NCBI GenBank assembly: GCA_963565915.1
Contig: OY751485.1
Location: forward strand, 5,580,001-5,644,000
DNA: 64,000 nucleotides
Direction: 5' to 3'
Source: Entoloma clypeatum
Lineage: Eukaryota > Basidiomycota > Agaricomycetes > Agaricales > Entolomataceae
Part shown: positions 52,339 to 64,000 of the stretch, piece by piece
Layout of the letters: every line of letters begins with the position of its first letter
How positions within the stretch are numbered: the stretch's first letter is position 1
Notes under the pieces: model-generated
The model's input: only the letters and a program-made list of their open reading frames with translations
Told to the model about the DNA's origin: nothing
The model's database searches: none
Program-made: the position numbers and the translations under genes

Positions 52339-55300
52339 ATGTCGATGACGGAGACGTCCTCCGCAGCCTCGGCAACATCCACAGCAGCTGCAGCGTCATC
52401 ATCAGCAGCGAAGGCCACCATCTCGGCCGGTAGCAATCTCAAGGTGCGCTTGCCGTGGTTCTTCATTTCGCTACGTATTCGGTAACGTTCGGTCGATAAC
52501 GCCTAGGTTGTTGGAATCATTCTCGCGATAACCAGTGGCGCGCTCATCGGATCCAGCTTTGTTTTCAAGAAGAAGGGGCTGCTCCGTTCGCAGGCGAACG
52601 GAGTGGCTGGTGAGGGGGTTGCTTACCTCAAGTCGGTGAGCAAATCGTCGGGTATCTGAATGGCGGAGGATAGGCGACTGAAGACCGTCGTATGCAGCCA
52701 TTATGGTGGGCAGGGATGATCAGTACGTATCCCGTCTATCCTCCGGCGCCGTCTTGGTGTTGATGGTGGTCAAAAGTGATGATTATAGGGGAACTATGTA
52801 ATTTTGCTGGTACGCCTCACTTCCAACTATCCACACCGTTCTTATGGACACCCCGCCGCAGCCTATGCGTTTGTAGAAGCTATTGTCGTCGTAAGAACCG
52901 CCCACTACAATCACGTCATATGTTCGCTCACCCGCTCTACGAAAAGACCCCACTCGGCGCACTTTCCGTTGTCATCTCTGCGGTCCTATCCTCAATATTC
53001 CTCAAAGAGACACTCACATTTTTTGGTTGGCTCGGGTGTGGGCTCTGCCTCGTGCGTCCCGCCCCCCTCTTTTACTCCATCATACCACATATTGAACTCC
53101 TCGTTCTCCGGCAGTTAGGGTCTGTCATCATCGCCCTCAACGGCCCAGAGTCCCCTTCTGTCGGCCAAATCACAGAGTTTCAGAAGCTCTTTCTTTCGCC
53201 TGGGTTTGGTGCCTGGGCTGGTTGCCTCATCTTCGCATCGATTATCATCATTGTCTTTTTTGTTCCCAAGTTCGTAGTGTGATCTTCAGGATCATTTTCG
53301 CAATCAGCTTCTGACGCTTTTTCACGTAGATACGGGAAGCAGAGCATGCTATGGTACATCTTCGTCTGCAGCATGATTGGCGGGATCAGCGTTAGCGTCA
53401 CGAGTGGTCTGGGAGCCGCCATTGTAACAACTGCGTATGGTGATAACCAAGTATGCTACCCGCTCCTCTCGAGTCTCGTTCAAAAACCGACGATATCACA
53501 GTTTAAACACTGGTTCATTTACTTTCTATTGGCTTTTATTGTTGCTACATTGGGTCAGTGACCTTGTGACGCGGCATTTTCTTGATAACCTAACCACTCC
53601 CTATCCAGTTACGGAAGTATACTATCTAAATGTAGCGCTGGCGTTGTTCAACACTGGTATGTTTTTCCTTGTCAATCTATAACCTCTTTCTAAGCCCTCT
53701 TCGTTAGCAATGGGTATGTCGCAAAGTATCCTCAAAACTGACTCGCCGCTGATCCCACCTCTTCCGCAGTCACACCGACATACTATGTTATATGTGAGCA
53801 CCCCCTTCCTCCCATCTCCATCCACTCACTAATCAGAGTTTCAAGTCACATTCTTTTCTATCGTCACCACAATCGTATGCACCCCGTTCCCCCCATTCTA
53901 TTACCTCCCCAAGTAACTTATCCCACCTTAGATTCTGTTCCAAGGCCTTGAAGCCCCCGTCCGGCAAATCATCACCCTCGTCATGGGCTTCCTCGTCATC
54001 TGCTTCGGCATCGTCATCCTTCAAATGTCCAAAATCGACCCCGTCTCCCTCAACAAACTCGACCGGCGCTCTACCCTCCTCCTGCAAGCCGCCCGCGCCA
54101 AGACGGAGGGACTGGAGGAGAAGAGCTTCCTGGGGGCCGAGGACCCGGGTATGGACACTTTGCGGGGCTCATTTGGCGCTGTGGGGAGCATCATACGGAT
54201 GAGGAGTGCGCGAAGGCTGAGCCAGGCCAGCTCGAGCTACCGGGTGAGACACGTAGGAGGAGGGGGAGGAGGGTCTACCATTATCGGTTCGCCGTACTCG
54301 AGAGCATCAAGCCAGCTTCCGCAGCCCAGCCACACAGAAGGTGGGGATCCACTGGCGGGGATGAAGCGACACCAGTTGTACGACGCGCCCATGCCGCCTC
54401 AGGACACTCCTCACCCGCCGAGTATTGACATCAATTCAACGTCGTCGGTCATGGGCTCGCCGAGCCAGGCGAAGCGGCCCACGATCAAGTTTGGCGGGGA
54501 GGACGTGGTACACCAGTATGACCGGCCCGGGACGGGGGATCGGATGACGGAGCACCGGAGGGTGGCGGCGTCGCCTTTGGGGGAGGGCTACCCGCCGCTG
54601 CCGAACCTACCACCATCACGGACGGATGGGCTGCCCGTGGGGGGCGGGGGTGGGGTCCACGGCAGGGTGCTGTTCCCGGTGCGAAGCATGGAGTCGTTGT
54701 CGCCTGTACCGGAGGGTGGGAGCTTGGCGAGCGGGAGCGCCACTCCGAGTGGGAGCGGGACGACTGTGAGAGGAAGTGGAGTCGTTGGGACGCTGATCGG
54801 CAATCTGGACCCGGCGGAGAACTCGCCGCAGACGCTGCTCCTTGACGGCGGGTTTACGCGTGAGAAGCGGGTGCAGAGTGCACCGAGCAGCAGCACGGGG
54901 TTTGGGTCGTCGAGCACGAGCAGTAAGAGGGTTGCTGGTGGTGGTGACAGGTCAGATGCACGGGCGCTGTTTGACCAGGTGGGACAGCCGTCGCCTGCGC
55001 CGAGTGCGGCGGGGACGCTCTTGACTTTCCCTTCTGTGACCGACTCTGGAAGGAGTGATGATGACATGCTCTGGGAGATTGACGATGAGAGCGAGAGGCT
55101 GAGGAAGGGCAGGGCGCAGCGGACGAGCGGGAGCTTGCATGGGAGTCCCAAGGGGAGCGAGCGGGCGACGTCGGCAAAGCGGTACCCCAGGTCATCGGGA
55201 GAGGATGACAGGGAAGAGAGCAGGAGTTTGTGGCGGAGGAGCGGGACGGATGAGGAAGCGAGCGACGACCAGACCTCGCCGGGTTCACCTAGCTTGTCGG

Positions 55301-55344
55301 GCGGGATAAGGCTCGTCACATCGACACCGAATACCACGTTCTGA
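52339..55344 (+). CDS. NIPA-type magnesium transporter (DUF803), 757 aa, 14 exons
   Basis: Exons: 52339-52443, 52507-52635, 52698-52722, 52777-52809, 52862-52890, 52947-53051, 53115-53269, 53330-53450, 53502-53553, 53609-53656, 53708-53713, 53770-53793, 53846-53874, 53932-55344. Phases agree and the sum is 2274 nt. The N-terminal 340 residues contain about nine membrane segments with family blocks GALIGSSFVFKKKGL, SPLWWAGMI, CNFAAYAFVEAIVVTPLGAL, LNGPE, YYLNVALALFNT, PTYYVIFTFFS and ILFQG. The remaining 400 residues are a hydrophilic Ser/Gly/Pro-rich tail, probably cytoplasmic. Members move Mg2+ across plasma or organelle membranes. The ATG at 52339 begins MSMTETSSAAS; the Met two codons later is an alternative. 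Exon 11 is only 6 nt. Confidence 0.9.
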
Positions 55345-55348
55345 AAAA

Positions 55349-55354
55349 AATAAA
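55349..55354 (+). terminator. Possible polyadenylation signal of the NIPA gene
   Basis: AATAAA five bases after the stop codon, inside an A-rich run. It is unusually close to the stop, so a downstream signal may be used instead. Confidence 0.3.
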
Positions 55355-55735
55355 GGGAGGAAACCGGGTTTTCATGATACCTTCTTCGTTCTTTTCATGG
55401 ACTACTGTATATGCCCCTGGTGTTCCGGTTTACCCCTTCAGCGCACGATATCATGACGCACAGGACTATCTCTTCTTTTATTGCTTGCCTAGTGTTTATT
55501 TTAGATGGTATTCTGTGCTCATCCGAGATACCTTTCCAATCTCAACGGATTGGCTGCTGGATGACTGTCACATATTCCTTCCATGTACAATAATAATCTG
55601 CAGGTTTCCCGGTCGTATGGAATTACAAAGTACAAAGCCAAAGACATTCGAAATCTATATACAATCGGGTATGTATGCAACAGAAAAGCAAAAAAAAAAA
55701 AGGAGATTATGGGACAGAGAAAGAGAGAAAAGAGG

Positions 55736-58700
55736 CTATATACTATTTAACAAGGTCAGAACATATTCCAACGTCCGTTCATCAAGCCCACCACGCTCCG
55801 TCAACGTCGATAACACAGTCTCCTTGTCAAACGATGGATCCGTGGCCTGCAAGTGGGAGCTGTACATCTCCGCCAACTTCGCCGCGGCATTGACAATCCT
55901 CACTGACAGCGAGTCCAGCAGCGCCATCAACTCAGCATCTGTCGACTGTGCATTCATCGGAGGCAACAGGGACTTGGGGTCGCCGTATAACAGCGTGGGT
56001 GTCGTTGTCGGAGGCGGGAGTTCGGCTTCATCCATGCTAACGGTCGTCTGGATGCTGGCTTTTCGCTCGGGGAAGGGGCGGAAGATCCGGGACGTCGTAA
56101 GCGTTTCCAAACGAAGGCAAATCAGTCCTAGGTCATGCATCTGAGGAATGCTGAACGGCACTCGCGATCCAGAGGCTGTCGGCCCCGTTGAGCCCCATTC
56201 GTGACGTTCTGCATGTTCCGCCAGATAGAGGCACGAAAGGTACTCTGGCACTTCCAGACCCTTGAGCTTGACCTCTCCAACCGGTATGATCGCGATCTCC
56301 ATGCACCGGATCGCCTCGATGGCCTGAAGCGGCTGCTGCTTGGAATGGTCCGTCTCCGGTTCCTTGTTGAAGATCGAGGCGTTGACCTCCCGGATGATCT
56401 CTGCACTGCACATGATCTGACCGCCAGCGGCGTTCCCGCATATCCGTGCAGAGCGGTTGACCATGGAGCCAAAGTAGTCCATCCGGCCGGTGATGGGGTC
56501 GGGTTCTGGAACGGGGGTGCCACAGTGTATGCCCATGCGAACGCTGAGTCCCTTGGCGATGACGCGACCTTGAGAATCGTTGATGGGCTTGCCGTCTTCA
56601 CATTCCAGGATTTCAAGGGGCCAGTCCGCCTGTATAAGCTGTTGCTGTACCGACAGACACCACCAAACCGCTGCGAGAGACGTCGGGAACGAGCACATGA
56701 AGGCGTCCCCTTCCGTCTTAACCTCGTACCCCCCACAAAACCGCAACTGCCGCCTGAGGAGGTTGTTGTGTATCCGATGGGCCGTCGCCATGCCAGGGTT
56801 GGCCTCCCACAGATGTGTCGAATTCCGAATATCACTAAACACAAGCGCGATATGACCCACAGGCGCCGGAACCTCCCCATCCAACCTCGATATCTGCCGA
56901 TCCAGAATCGGATTCTTGATCTTCTTCGGTATCCCAATCTCTGGCTCGTTCACCCCAATCACCATGATCATCGTCGTCCCCTCCGCCCCGTAGCTGATCG
57001 CAAAGTCCCTCAGCTTCTGCGCAGCAATCATCGGATCCGCGCGCTCCGACCTCGCAATGTCGACCGCCGTCTGGTACGAAATGTAGTCCCACAATCCCCG
57101 GTTCGCCACGATCACAAACTCGTCTTGCGGCGACACCTCGTACGTGAACACGTCCGGACGGGCGTTGATGACCGGGAGCAGGTGGAAGAACCCAAACGCA
57201 CGAGACATGTCCACCAAGCCATTCACCAATCCAGGGGGAGACACCCACCCCTCTGCCGCCCGGATCCGCATGATCTCCGATTGCACAAAAGGGTCGTGCT
57301 TCCGAGAAACAGGCCGTGCCTCTCCCTGTCTCGAGACGACCGCCAGCGCATTGCCAACGTTGGCCACGTACATCATCTTGCCAACAAAGTAGACCACAAC
57401 ACCGGCTGCCCCGCTGGAGAGAGTCGCAGGGTCCGCACCCAGGATGCCGCGGCTGGCGTTGCTCGCCGTCGACATCTTGCGAGGGTGGGTGTACAACGCG
57501 TCATGGAGGTCCTGGTTGAGCTTGAGGAACGTCCGCCTGAGCGCATCAGGGACAGTCTCCAACGGCTTGAGCGCCGTCAGCTGTTGGAGCATCACGGGTA
57601 TGAAACGGTCATGAAGGAACTTGGCCAGACGATTCGGGCTGGCACCAGGGGCCAAGGAGTCTGGCGGTTTGCAGCGTCCAAACATCGCAAAGATGGCCTC
57701 ATCCTTGCGGTCTCGAAACTCGTGAACGAGGTCTAGCATGTTGAGGGAGTCGTTCTTGCCGATGGAGTCTGCGATCCCGTACGGCATTCCCAACACGGTC
57801 GAAGACGATGTCCGGACACGGCGGTCCTCATTCTCGTCTGGGATGTCGACGGTGGCGTTGGAGCCGGTGGTGGTTATGGTGACGTCCATCAACCCAAGGA
57901 CACGCAGCGAGGTGAGGTCTGTGAAGCCGGACAGCGACTGGCGACCGACGGTAGACGAAATGCTGTAACTGCGTCTCCCTAGCCGTTTGGTCGGATCCGT
58001 CTTGATCTGCAGGCGATTATTGCCAGACAGGTTCAGATACTGGAGGTTCTTGTTGAAGTTCCTTTTATGTCAAAAATTCAGCCTTGCACGCGATAAAAAG
58101 AGAGAGAGAGAGGGGGGGGGGGGGGGGAGACGCACCAATTCCAATCAAACTCCCAATTGTTCACATTATACTTCAACAAATTGCTCCCCACATCCAGGAC
58201 CTGCAAGCTCTTCACCTTCCCCAGCTCCTGCGGCAGCGTATGCAGCTTGTTGCCGTTCAAATACAGCACTGCGAGGTTCGTCAACCGGTGCAGATCCTCG
58301 GAAGGTATACTTGTCAGCTTGTTCCCGCTCAGATACAGCTCCTCCAGGTTCCCAAAGTTCTTCAGGAATCCCATGGGCAGGTCCTGCAGCTCGTTGAAGG
58401 ACAGGTTCAGCACCCTGATCTCCCTCAGCACCATCAACCAGTGCAGCACCTCGTCCGTCAGCCGGTTCTCGCCCAGGTACAGCTTCTTCAGCGAATTCGC
58501 CAGCGGCGGGAGCGGGCCCACCACAGAAAGGAGCGACGTCGTCGAGGTCTTCCTCCCAATAACCGCCCCCAGCAACACACTCGGCGGTCCACCCACCACC
58601 TCCACCCCTCCCTCCCCCTCCCCCTCCCCACCCTGCACCTGCCCCTGCCCTTGCCCCTGCCCCGTACCCACCACCACCGGAGGCGGATCATGCCACACCC

Positions 58701-61682
58701 CCAAAAAGTTGCTCGTCGCATTGATCGCCACCAACGACGCACAGTTCCACAAACTCGCCGGCAGCTCCGTCAGACAATTATTATGCGCATCAAGCATCTT
58801 CAGCTCCTGCAGCCTCCCAATGCTCGCCGGGATCGCATCCAGCTTGTTGTCCGAGCACGACAGCGTCTCGAGGCACGTCAGGTCCCCAAGCGTCTCCGGC
58901 AGCGCGCGGAACGAGTTGTGGTCGAGCCGCAGCGTGCGCAGCGCCGAGAGGTGCGTGAACGCGAGCCCATCGAGCGAGGACAGCTTCGCGTGGGATATAT
59001 CAAGAGACGTCAGCGCCCGCGGGGTCACCACCATCGCCATCGCCATCGCCACCTCCCCCGCCCCCGCCCCCGCCCCAAGCGAAAGATGCGTGATCTCATT
59101 ATGCGACGCATTCAACTCCGTCAGCCCATCCCCAAGCCCCGCCAAATTCAACCCCTGCACCGCATTGTGCTCCGCCCTCAACTCCTGCAACTTCGGCAGC
59201 CCCCCGACCACGCCCAGATCCGAAATCAAGTTCCGCCTGCAATCCAGCACGCGCAGCCCGACCAGACCCACGCACTCCTCCGGAAACCGCGCAACCTGGT
59301 TGCCAACAATGACCAGCCTCTCCAGCCCGACGAGCTTCCCCAGCGCCTCCGGCAGCTCCGCGATGAGATTGAACGAGATATCCAAGTCGCGCAGGCCGCC
59401 CAGCTGCGTGATCACAGCAGGGAACTGCCTGAACTTGTTGTTCGACACGTTGAGCGTCACGAGGTACCCCAATCTCGGGAAGCACCACGGGAGCCTCTCG
59501 ATTCTGTTGTTCTGGAGGTACAGCGCACGCAGCGCCGCGATCTCGTCGAGGAACGCCTCCTCGAGATCGCTGATCCGGTTGCAGGAGAGGTCGAGCCGGC
59601 TGAGCGACGCCGAGTGCCGGACGCTCTGAGGGACCTTCTTCATCGCCATGTTGGACAGCCGCAGGTCGCGCAGCGTCGTGCATGACTGGATGAAGTCGAG
59701 TGGGATCTCCAGCATCGGGTTTCCGGAGAGCCGGAGGGCAACGATCGAGTCTGCGTGCTGGTGCAGCACGACGGGGATGGTGTGCAGTCCGCGCCCGGTG
59801 AGGTCGATGTTGTCGAATGTCTCAAAGGTGATTTCTTCGTCCTGGGGGCGGGGGGGATATCGACAGTGTCAATCACTTTTGGGTGTTTGGAAAAGGGAAA
59901 GGGGGGGGGCTTACCGCGTGCGTGGACCCGAGGTACTGGCTCTTGTACACAAACTTGAGCAAGAACTCGAGGGAAATCCCGCCCAGGAGCTCCAAGCCGT
60001 CCGCAGGGTCGTACCCCGCCTGCTCCATCCGCCTCCTGACGATATTCGCCGGCCGCTCCGTCTGCGCCAGTATCCGTTCTATCATCTCCACATCAATCCT
60101 CAAAACTTCTTTTTTTTTTTTTACGAAAAGAAAAACGACTTACCCCGTCCCCTCTCCTTCAAATACAGCCGATGCTGCTCCGTGTCCTTCCCCTCCAACA
60201 GCTTCTCATTCAAATGCGGCGTCAGACTCGCCACAGTCACCTGCGGCGGCAGCGTCACGATATGAAACGCATTGGTCGGCCTGTATATCCGAATATTCAA
60301 CGCCTTCTCCTTGCCCTTCCCACTCACCCCCCCTCCGCTTCCTCTTCCTCCTCCTCCTCCAGCTGTCTTCCCACGCGTCTTCCGACGCTTGGGATTGTTA
60401 TGATGTGCCGGCTGTGGGCCCAACAGCAAGGTAGGCAGCAGATGCTCCGGGACGGTGTCGATCTGTATGTTCGCATTCGGCGCAAACTTCATGCGGTGCT
60501 CGCCCCCAGTCTCATTCTCTGGCGGCGCGCTCTCGTCTGAGCTCGAGTCGTCTGGCTCCGGGGCGTCCCTCCCCGTCTCGACGGCCCAGCTCTCGGGGGC
60601 GATCCACAGCAACGGGTTTCCCCCGCCGCCGGCGCTATGGGGTGAGGGTCGATCCTTTGGCCCGACCTTCCTCACCTCTCTCTCCTTCTCCGTCGCGCCC
60701 CGTTTTGGACAGTCCCGTCCGGGCGAAAAGGGGTCACGGAACTCGAAGGGGGTGATCATGGTGAAGGACGAGGAGGAGTCGGAGATGAAGCTTGTGGATT
60801 CTGGGGAGTGTGTGGAGGGGATGTGGGTGAAGGAGTCGGAGGTGATGCGGGAGAGGTCGATGATGCCGTCCATCAGGTCGATGTTGGTGTCGAGCATGAT
60901 AATCGAAGGGTCGTCGTTGTAGTGTTGTAGAGGGTAGTTTGATTCAGGGATGGAAGACTTTTTCTTCTTGTCGCGACTGGAAGAGAGGGTTGGAGTTAGA
61001 TGTGTCGTGAGGAGAGGGATAAAAATAAACTGAAGAGAAAATAGAGACAAAGAAGAAGGGAAAAACATGAGGTTCAGTTGCCGAAGAAGACAATGAGATA
61101 AAGCACATTTGGATATTATGAAGAAATAGAGTAGAACATGACAAAGGACGATCAGATAAAATGAAGGGAGGAAGGTGCTCACCCTCTTTTCAAAAGAGAC
61201 GGAGCCGGCGTAATCGCCGCCAACGCCACATGAGGCCCTGGTATCTGCAAAAACGAGGCATAGAGATCCGGCAAGGGCGGTGGCGGACGCAAGGACGGGT
61301 GCTCTCCATCGATCGAGTCGGCTCTGAGGCTAACCTTGGACTTGGACGACCTGAGGCGGGAGAAGAGCCCCCCGGACTTGCTTCCCCTGGGGCGTTCGGT
61401 GGAGTTGACGGTGGACTCGCTGCCCACCCGGCTTCTTGGGGGGTCGACCTCCTCAAAGGAGGGCCCACGGCCCTCTGTGGAGCTGTGGGAGCTGTGGTAG
61501 TCGATCCATGGCCGGAGGACGGTGCTGGATGCGCTGCCGTTGCGGAAGGTGGAAAAGGAGGATTTGTGGGTGAAGCCGAACGGGCGCTGTTTCGGAGGGG
61601 GCTGAGGCGGGGGTGTAGGCTGCAGGGGTGAGTCGTTTGAGTCTATGGCCACGGTGTCAATAGGAACGTACTGGTGGGTCAT
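55736..61682 (-). CDS. CYR1: Adenylate cyclase (RA - LRR - PP2C-like - class III cyclase), about 1851 aa
   Basis: Exons (minus): 61183-61682, 60144-60976, 59915-60105, 58136-59841, 55736-58061; phases agree, 5556 nt. Residues about 390-480 form a Ras-association domain (ALNIRIYRPTNAFHIVTLPP, LYLKERGRG). About 510-1075 is a long leucine-rich repeat array (LRLSGNPMLEIPLDF, LQVLDVGSNLL). About 1135-1465 is a PP2C-like domain (VGKMMYVANVGNALAVVSRQ, DEFVIVANRGLWDYIS). About 1475-1680 is the class III cyclase (ALVFSDIRNSTHLWEANPG, VKTEGDAFMCSF, MGIHCGTP, MDYFGSMVNRSARICG), then a C-terminal helical tail. This is the fungal cyclase architecture that makes cAMP for PKA and is controlled by Ras and G-alpha. 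The start is uncertain: an upstream ORF (about 61690-61810) may add an N-terminal exon. Confidence 0.93.
58098..58129. repeat. (AG)n(G)n tract in an adenylate cyclase intron
   Basis: About eight AG units followed by about 17 G on the plus strand, within the 74-nt intron between the LRR and PP2C exons, close to the donor site. Its C/CT-rich transcript lies between donor and branch site. Confidence 0.8.
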
Positions 61683-62969
61683 CCCATGGCGCGATTCTGG
61701 TGCTGTCCTTGTCAGCGTCGGTCAGGATGTCGGGACGTAATGGGAGGGGTCGGTGGATGTGGTGTACGTCCGGAGCAACGCTATTGTTCAGTTCCAGACT
61801 GGCGGGCATTGCATCGATGAGGCGGGAGGAGGATGATGGTCGCTGCGGGCGGCGACGAGGACGGGAGCAGATGGGCACACACGGACAAGAACAAAACCCA
61901 TCAAGAACCCGGCGTCCATTCTCATTACCGATCGCAATTAATCTCAATTTGGAAACCCCTACGACACTCGAAATCACCTCCTTACATGTCGGGCCACCAC
62001 CACCACCACCACCGATATCCATCTCCTGTCACCTCATGTCAACCTTCCTGTCAGATACGAACAGCCAGGAACTTTTGCTCAATTACCCAACCCACCACCC
62101 TCGACTACATACGCCTCTTCCTCACCCTGAAAATCATCACACACATACCTCCAACTCCAACCTCTTCCTTGCCTGAGAGTCCGTGCATCGCACCATAGAC
62201 TATGTAAGAGTAGGTCACGAGTATCCTATCAATCATTTCATTATCGTTCGAAATGAAAGAATTTGACTGTGATATCAGGCTTGCGACAACCACGGGGGCC
62301 TCATTGTGATAACTTACAACCTCTCAGGTCCTGCATATCACCTGTCTTGAACCTCGGCACGCTGGAACACTTTTGCACCCATGACCCCAAGAATTTCCCG
62401 AAAGCACCACGTAAATATTGAATCTGCCACAGCAGAACGACGTATGTTACGACCGTTGACATATGAATGAATCACAACCATCGTTGATCCAATTCTTTTA
62501 TGTATATATTGGATTCATGTCACCTATCGATCAGGCGTATTGGCGTACGTGTTTCTCTCAAATTTCAACGAGCCAATCAACGTCAATACGCATATCAGAG
62601 TTCAGATTGTCTCAAGATTGTCTTTGCGTGCTCCACGATGCTTCTCAAAAGCCCCCATACAGTGTTGTGCGATAATAGGAACGCCCAGCCGCTGTAGGTA
62701 ACATTGACGTGTATGTATCATACGACTCGGACGTCGACCAGCGTCAACCTCACTGGAGATCCGACACAACGAAGGCACGCACCCAACAGCCATACAAGGC
62801 CATTGCTTCAGAGTCTCTTGCAGTCCGCGTCGCGCTAATTGAGGGACGCCTTTGCCTCAGCCTGCACGTGAGCAACCTTCATGTTGCCGATGTGAAACAA
62901 GACTAGCGAAACTTATGAGCATTTGAACCACTTTACTCCTATTCGCTCAACTCTCAACTCCCAGGTCCA
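61683..62969. other. Intergenic region between adenylate cyclase and the last gene
   Basis: The adenylate cyclase promoter side holds an ORF (61657-62022, minus) whose end reads NNSVAPDVHHIHRPLPLRPD and RIAPWDD, which resembles a real N-terminus of the cyclase but joins in a different frame. The remainder, to 62969, has no recognisable gene. Confidence 0.4.
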
Positions 62970-64000
62970 ATGAAGATGTCCACAATCACCCCATTATCCG
63001 AACCAGGCACCTTCCACGAATCCTCATCCAACATCAAACCCCTCCTCTCTCTAATCCATACAACACGCCAACACCTCCTCGACCACCAAATCTACCGCGA
63101 GCCATACCTCAAATGCCTCGATTCTCTCTTACGACGTCGGCAGGGACTCCCAACGGAGTTACGTCACCAAAACCAGACCCACCAGACCCACGGACCTCGA
63201 CATCCACGGCTTCATCTCCTCCCAGTGGCCCAAGGTCGCGTTGAAGAAGAGACGCGACTACATTCCGGATCTTCGACGCGACATCGGGAAAGTACGGCCG
63301 CTGGACGATGCGATCCATGTCAATCGCGCTTTGGCGGGTCGATTGGTGGAGAAGGTGAAATGCTTGACCCTTTTTTTTTTTAACAGCGTTACTCATTGTC
63401 ATCAAAAAAAAACAATTTTACAACCCCACACTTCATTGACTCGGACCTACTTACTAAATAGGAACTGTTCCCGGAACAGGACCTGACCCCCCTCTCCCTC
63501 GCCGAACTGAAAGTTGCAGTCATATCCATCGTCCTCTACGAACTCGGTCGCCTTTTGGTGTCTTGGTGGTGCAAAGGGGCATCGGAAGTCAGTGACAGCG
63601 AAGCCGACGTGCCAGGTCCAAACAGAGCCTCAGCAAACCTCGCCGCCGACTCAATTCGCAAATGCATACCCAGTGTGATGCTCATATCCACTCCTCGGAT
63701 CCGGGGAGGTCCAGGCTCCGAGTCACTGAGAGTAGCAGCAGCAGCAGCCCCGCAGAGTCCAAAAGGAAAAAGACCAACCGGCGGCGTCTCCACATACCAC
63801 CAGTGGACGGCCGGTGTCAAAAGGCCGAGGCAGAACAGACTGCCAGATCTAGCAGGGAATCTGGACCGCGCATACTGGTGGTACATCCACAACGGCAGCC
63901 GTGGCATCCAGGACAGCTTCTTCGGCGGCGCCATCGAGTTTTGGAGCCACGCCGGGGCGAAGTTGAAAGATCTGAAATGCATCGGTGTCGAGCACACCGA
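62970..64000 (+). CDS. Unrecognised gene, 3' truncated by the window
   Basis: ATG at 62970 (a second in-frame ATG is at 62976). The first about 50 codons read MSTITPLSEPGTFHESSS and HQIYREPYLKCLDSLL. Codon-like sequence then continues one frame over: SYVTKTRPTRPTDLDIHGFI, KKRRDYIPDLRRDIGKVRPL, AIHVNRALAGRLVEK up to a donor at about 63356. After an intron (acceptor near 63461) comes ELFPEQDLTPLSLAELKVAV and, further on, AYWWYIHNGSRGIQDSFFGG, open to the window end. The change of frame near 63110 suggests a frameshift or a missed small intron. I do not recognise the family. Confidence 0.5.

Noticed and set aside
54588..55337. 249-codon minus-strand ORF opposite the NIPA tail
   Set aside because: Antisense to the Ser/Gly/Pro-rich C-terminal exon; composition mirrors it and no start context or introns support it.
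56201..57736. 511-codon ORF on the plus strand opposite the adenylate cyclase
   Set aside because: Lies entirely antisense to the PP2C/cyclase exon, is Arg/His/Pro-rich as expected from GC-rich shadow frames, and has no family resemblance.
58084..59685. 533- and 490-codon plus-strand ORFs opposite the LRR exon
   Set aside because: Shadow frames of the regular leucine-rich repeat; low-complexity HRQ/Ser-rich translations with no domain.
769..61682. A cAMP-signalling gene cluster (G-alpha plus adenylate cyclase)
   Set aside because: The two genes are more than 50 kb apart with unrelated genes and transposons between, and the G-alpha is a divergent paralogue.

Overview
The window is a fungal chromosome segment, most likely from a basidiomycete of the Agaricomycetes. 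Introns are short (about 50-75 nt, GT..AG with one likely GC..AG). The genes belong to families expanded in that group: a divergent G-alpha, DUF6533 membrane protein, MYND/DUF4470 protein, alpha-kinase, and an RA-LRR-PP2C-cyclase adenylate cyclase. Chromodomain Gypsy and Copia retroelements fill the middle. No tRNA, rRNA, CRISPR array or bacterial feature was seen.

Layout. 0-10.4 kb is genic: the 3' end of an F-box/LRR-like protein, a 15-exon G-alpha (minus), a decayed F-box-like locus, a DUF6533 membrane protein (plus) and a conserved Thr/Ser-rich protein (minus). 10.4-25.0 kb is a rearranged transposon block. A PIF/Harbinger-type element (TAA + TIR, Myb/SANT-like gene, transposase 3' end) was hit by a chromodomain Ty3/Gypsy element, and the interval between two Gypsy copies was then inverted. 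26.4-28.7 kb is an apparently intact MYND/DUF4470 gene. 30.7-47.7 kb is one alpha-kinase gene broken into three pieces by a Copia element (itself carrying a solo LTR) and a Gypsy element (itself carrying a Tc1 element and another solo LTR). 47.8-50.2 kb holds a spliced gene for an integrase-core (DDE) protein with a solo LTR in an intron. Its 5' end is repeated in inverted orientation at 29.1-29.4 kb. 50.2-52.3 kb shows no convincing gene. 52.3-61.7 kb is conserved genome again: a NIPA-type magnesium transporter (plus) converging on the adenylate cyclase (minus). The last kilobase starts an unrecognised gene that runs off the window.

How things fit together. G-alpha and adenylate cyclase are classical partners in fungal cAMP signalling, but here they lie more than 50 kb apart and the G-alpha is a divergent paralogue, so co-location is probably chance. 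The transposon block gives a relative history. Gypsy copies entered the Harbinger element and the alpha-kinase gene. Tc1 and the small solo-LTR family later entered a Gypsy copy. The Gypsy copies share several CGA-to-TGA nonsense codons, so they probably spread in already damaged form with proteins supplied in trans.

The least explained items are: a small ORF between pol and the 3' LTR kept in three Gypsy copies; an ORF overlapping gag in another frame; the free-standing integrase-core gene with its dispersed 5' fragment; and the inversion recorded by a 5-bp duplication. All exon joins were made by hand from splice motifs, reading frame and remembered family patterns. No database search was run.
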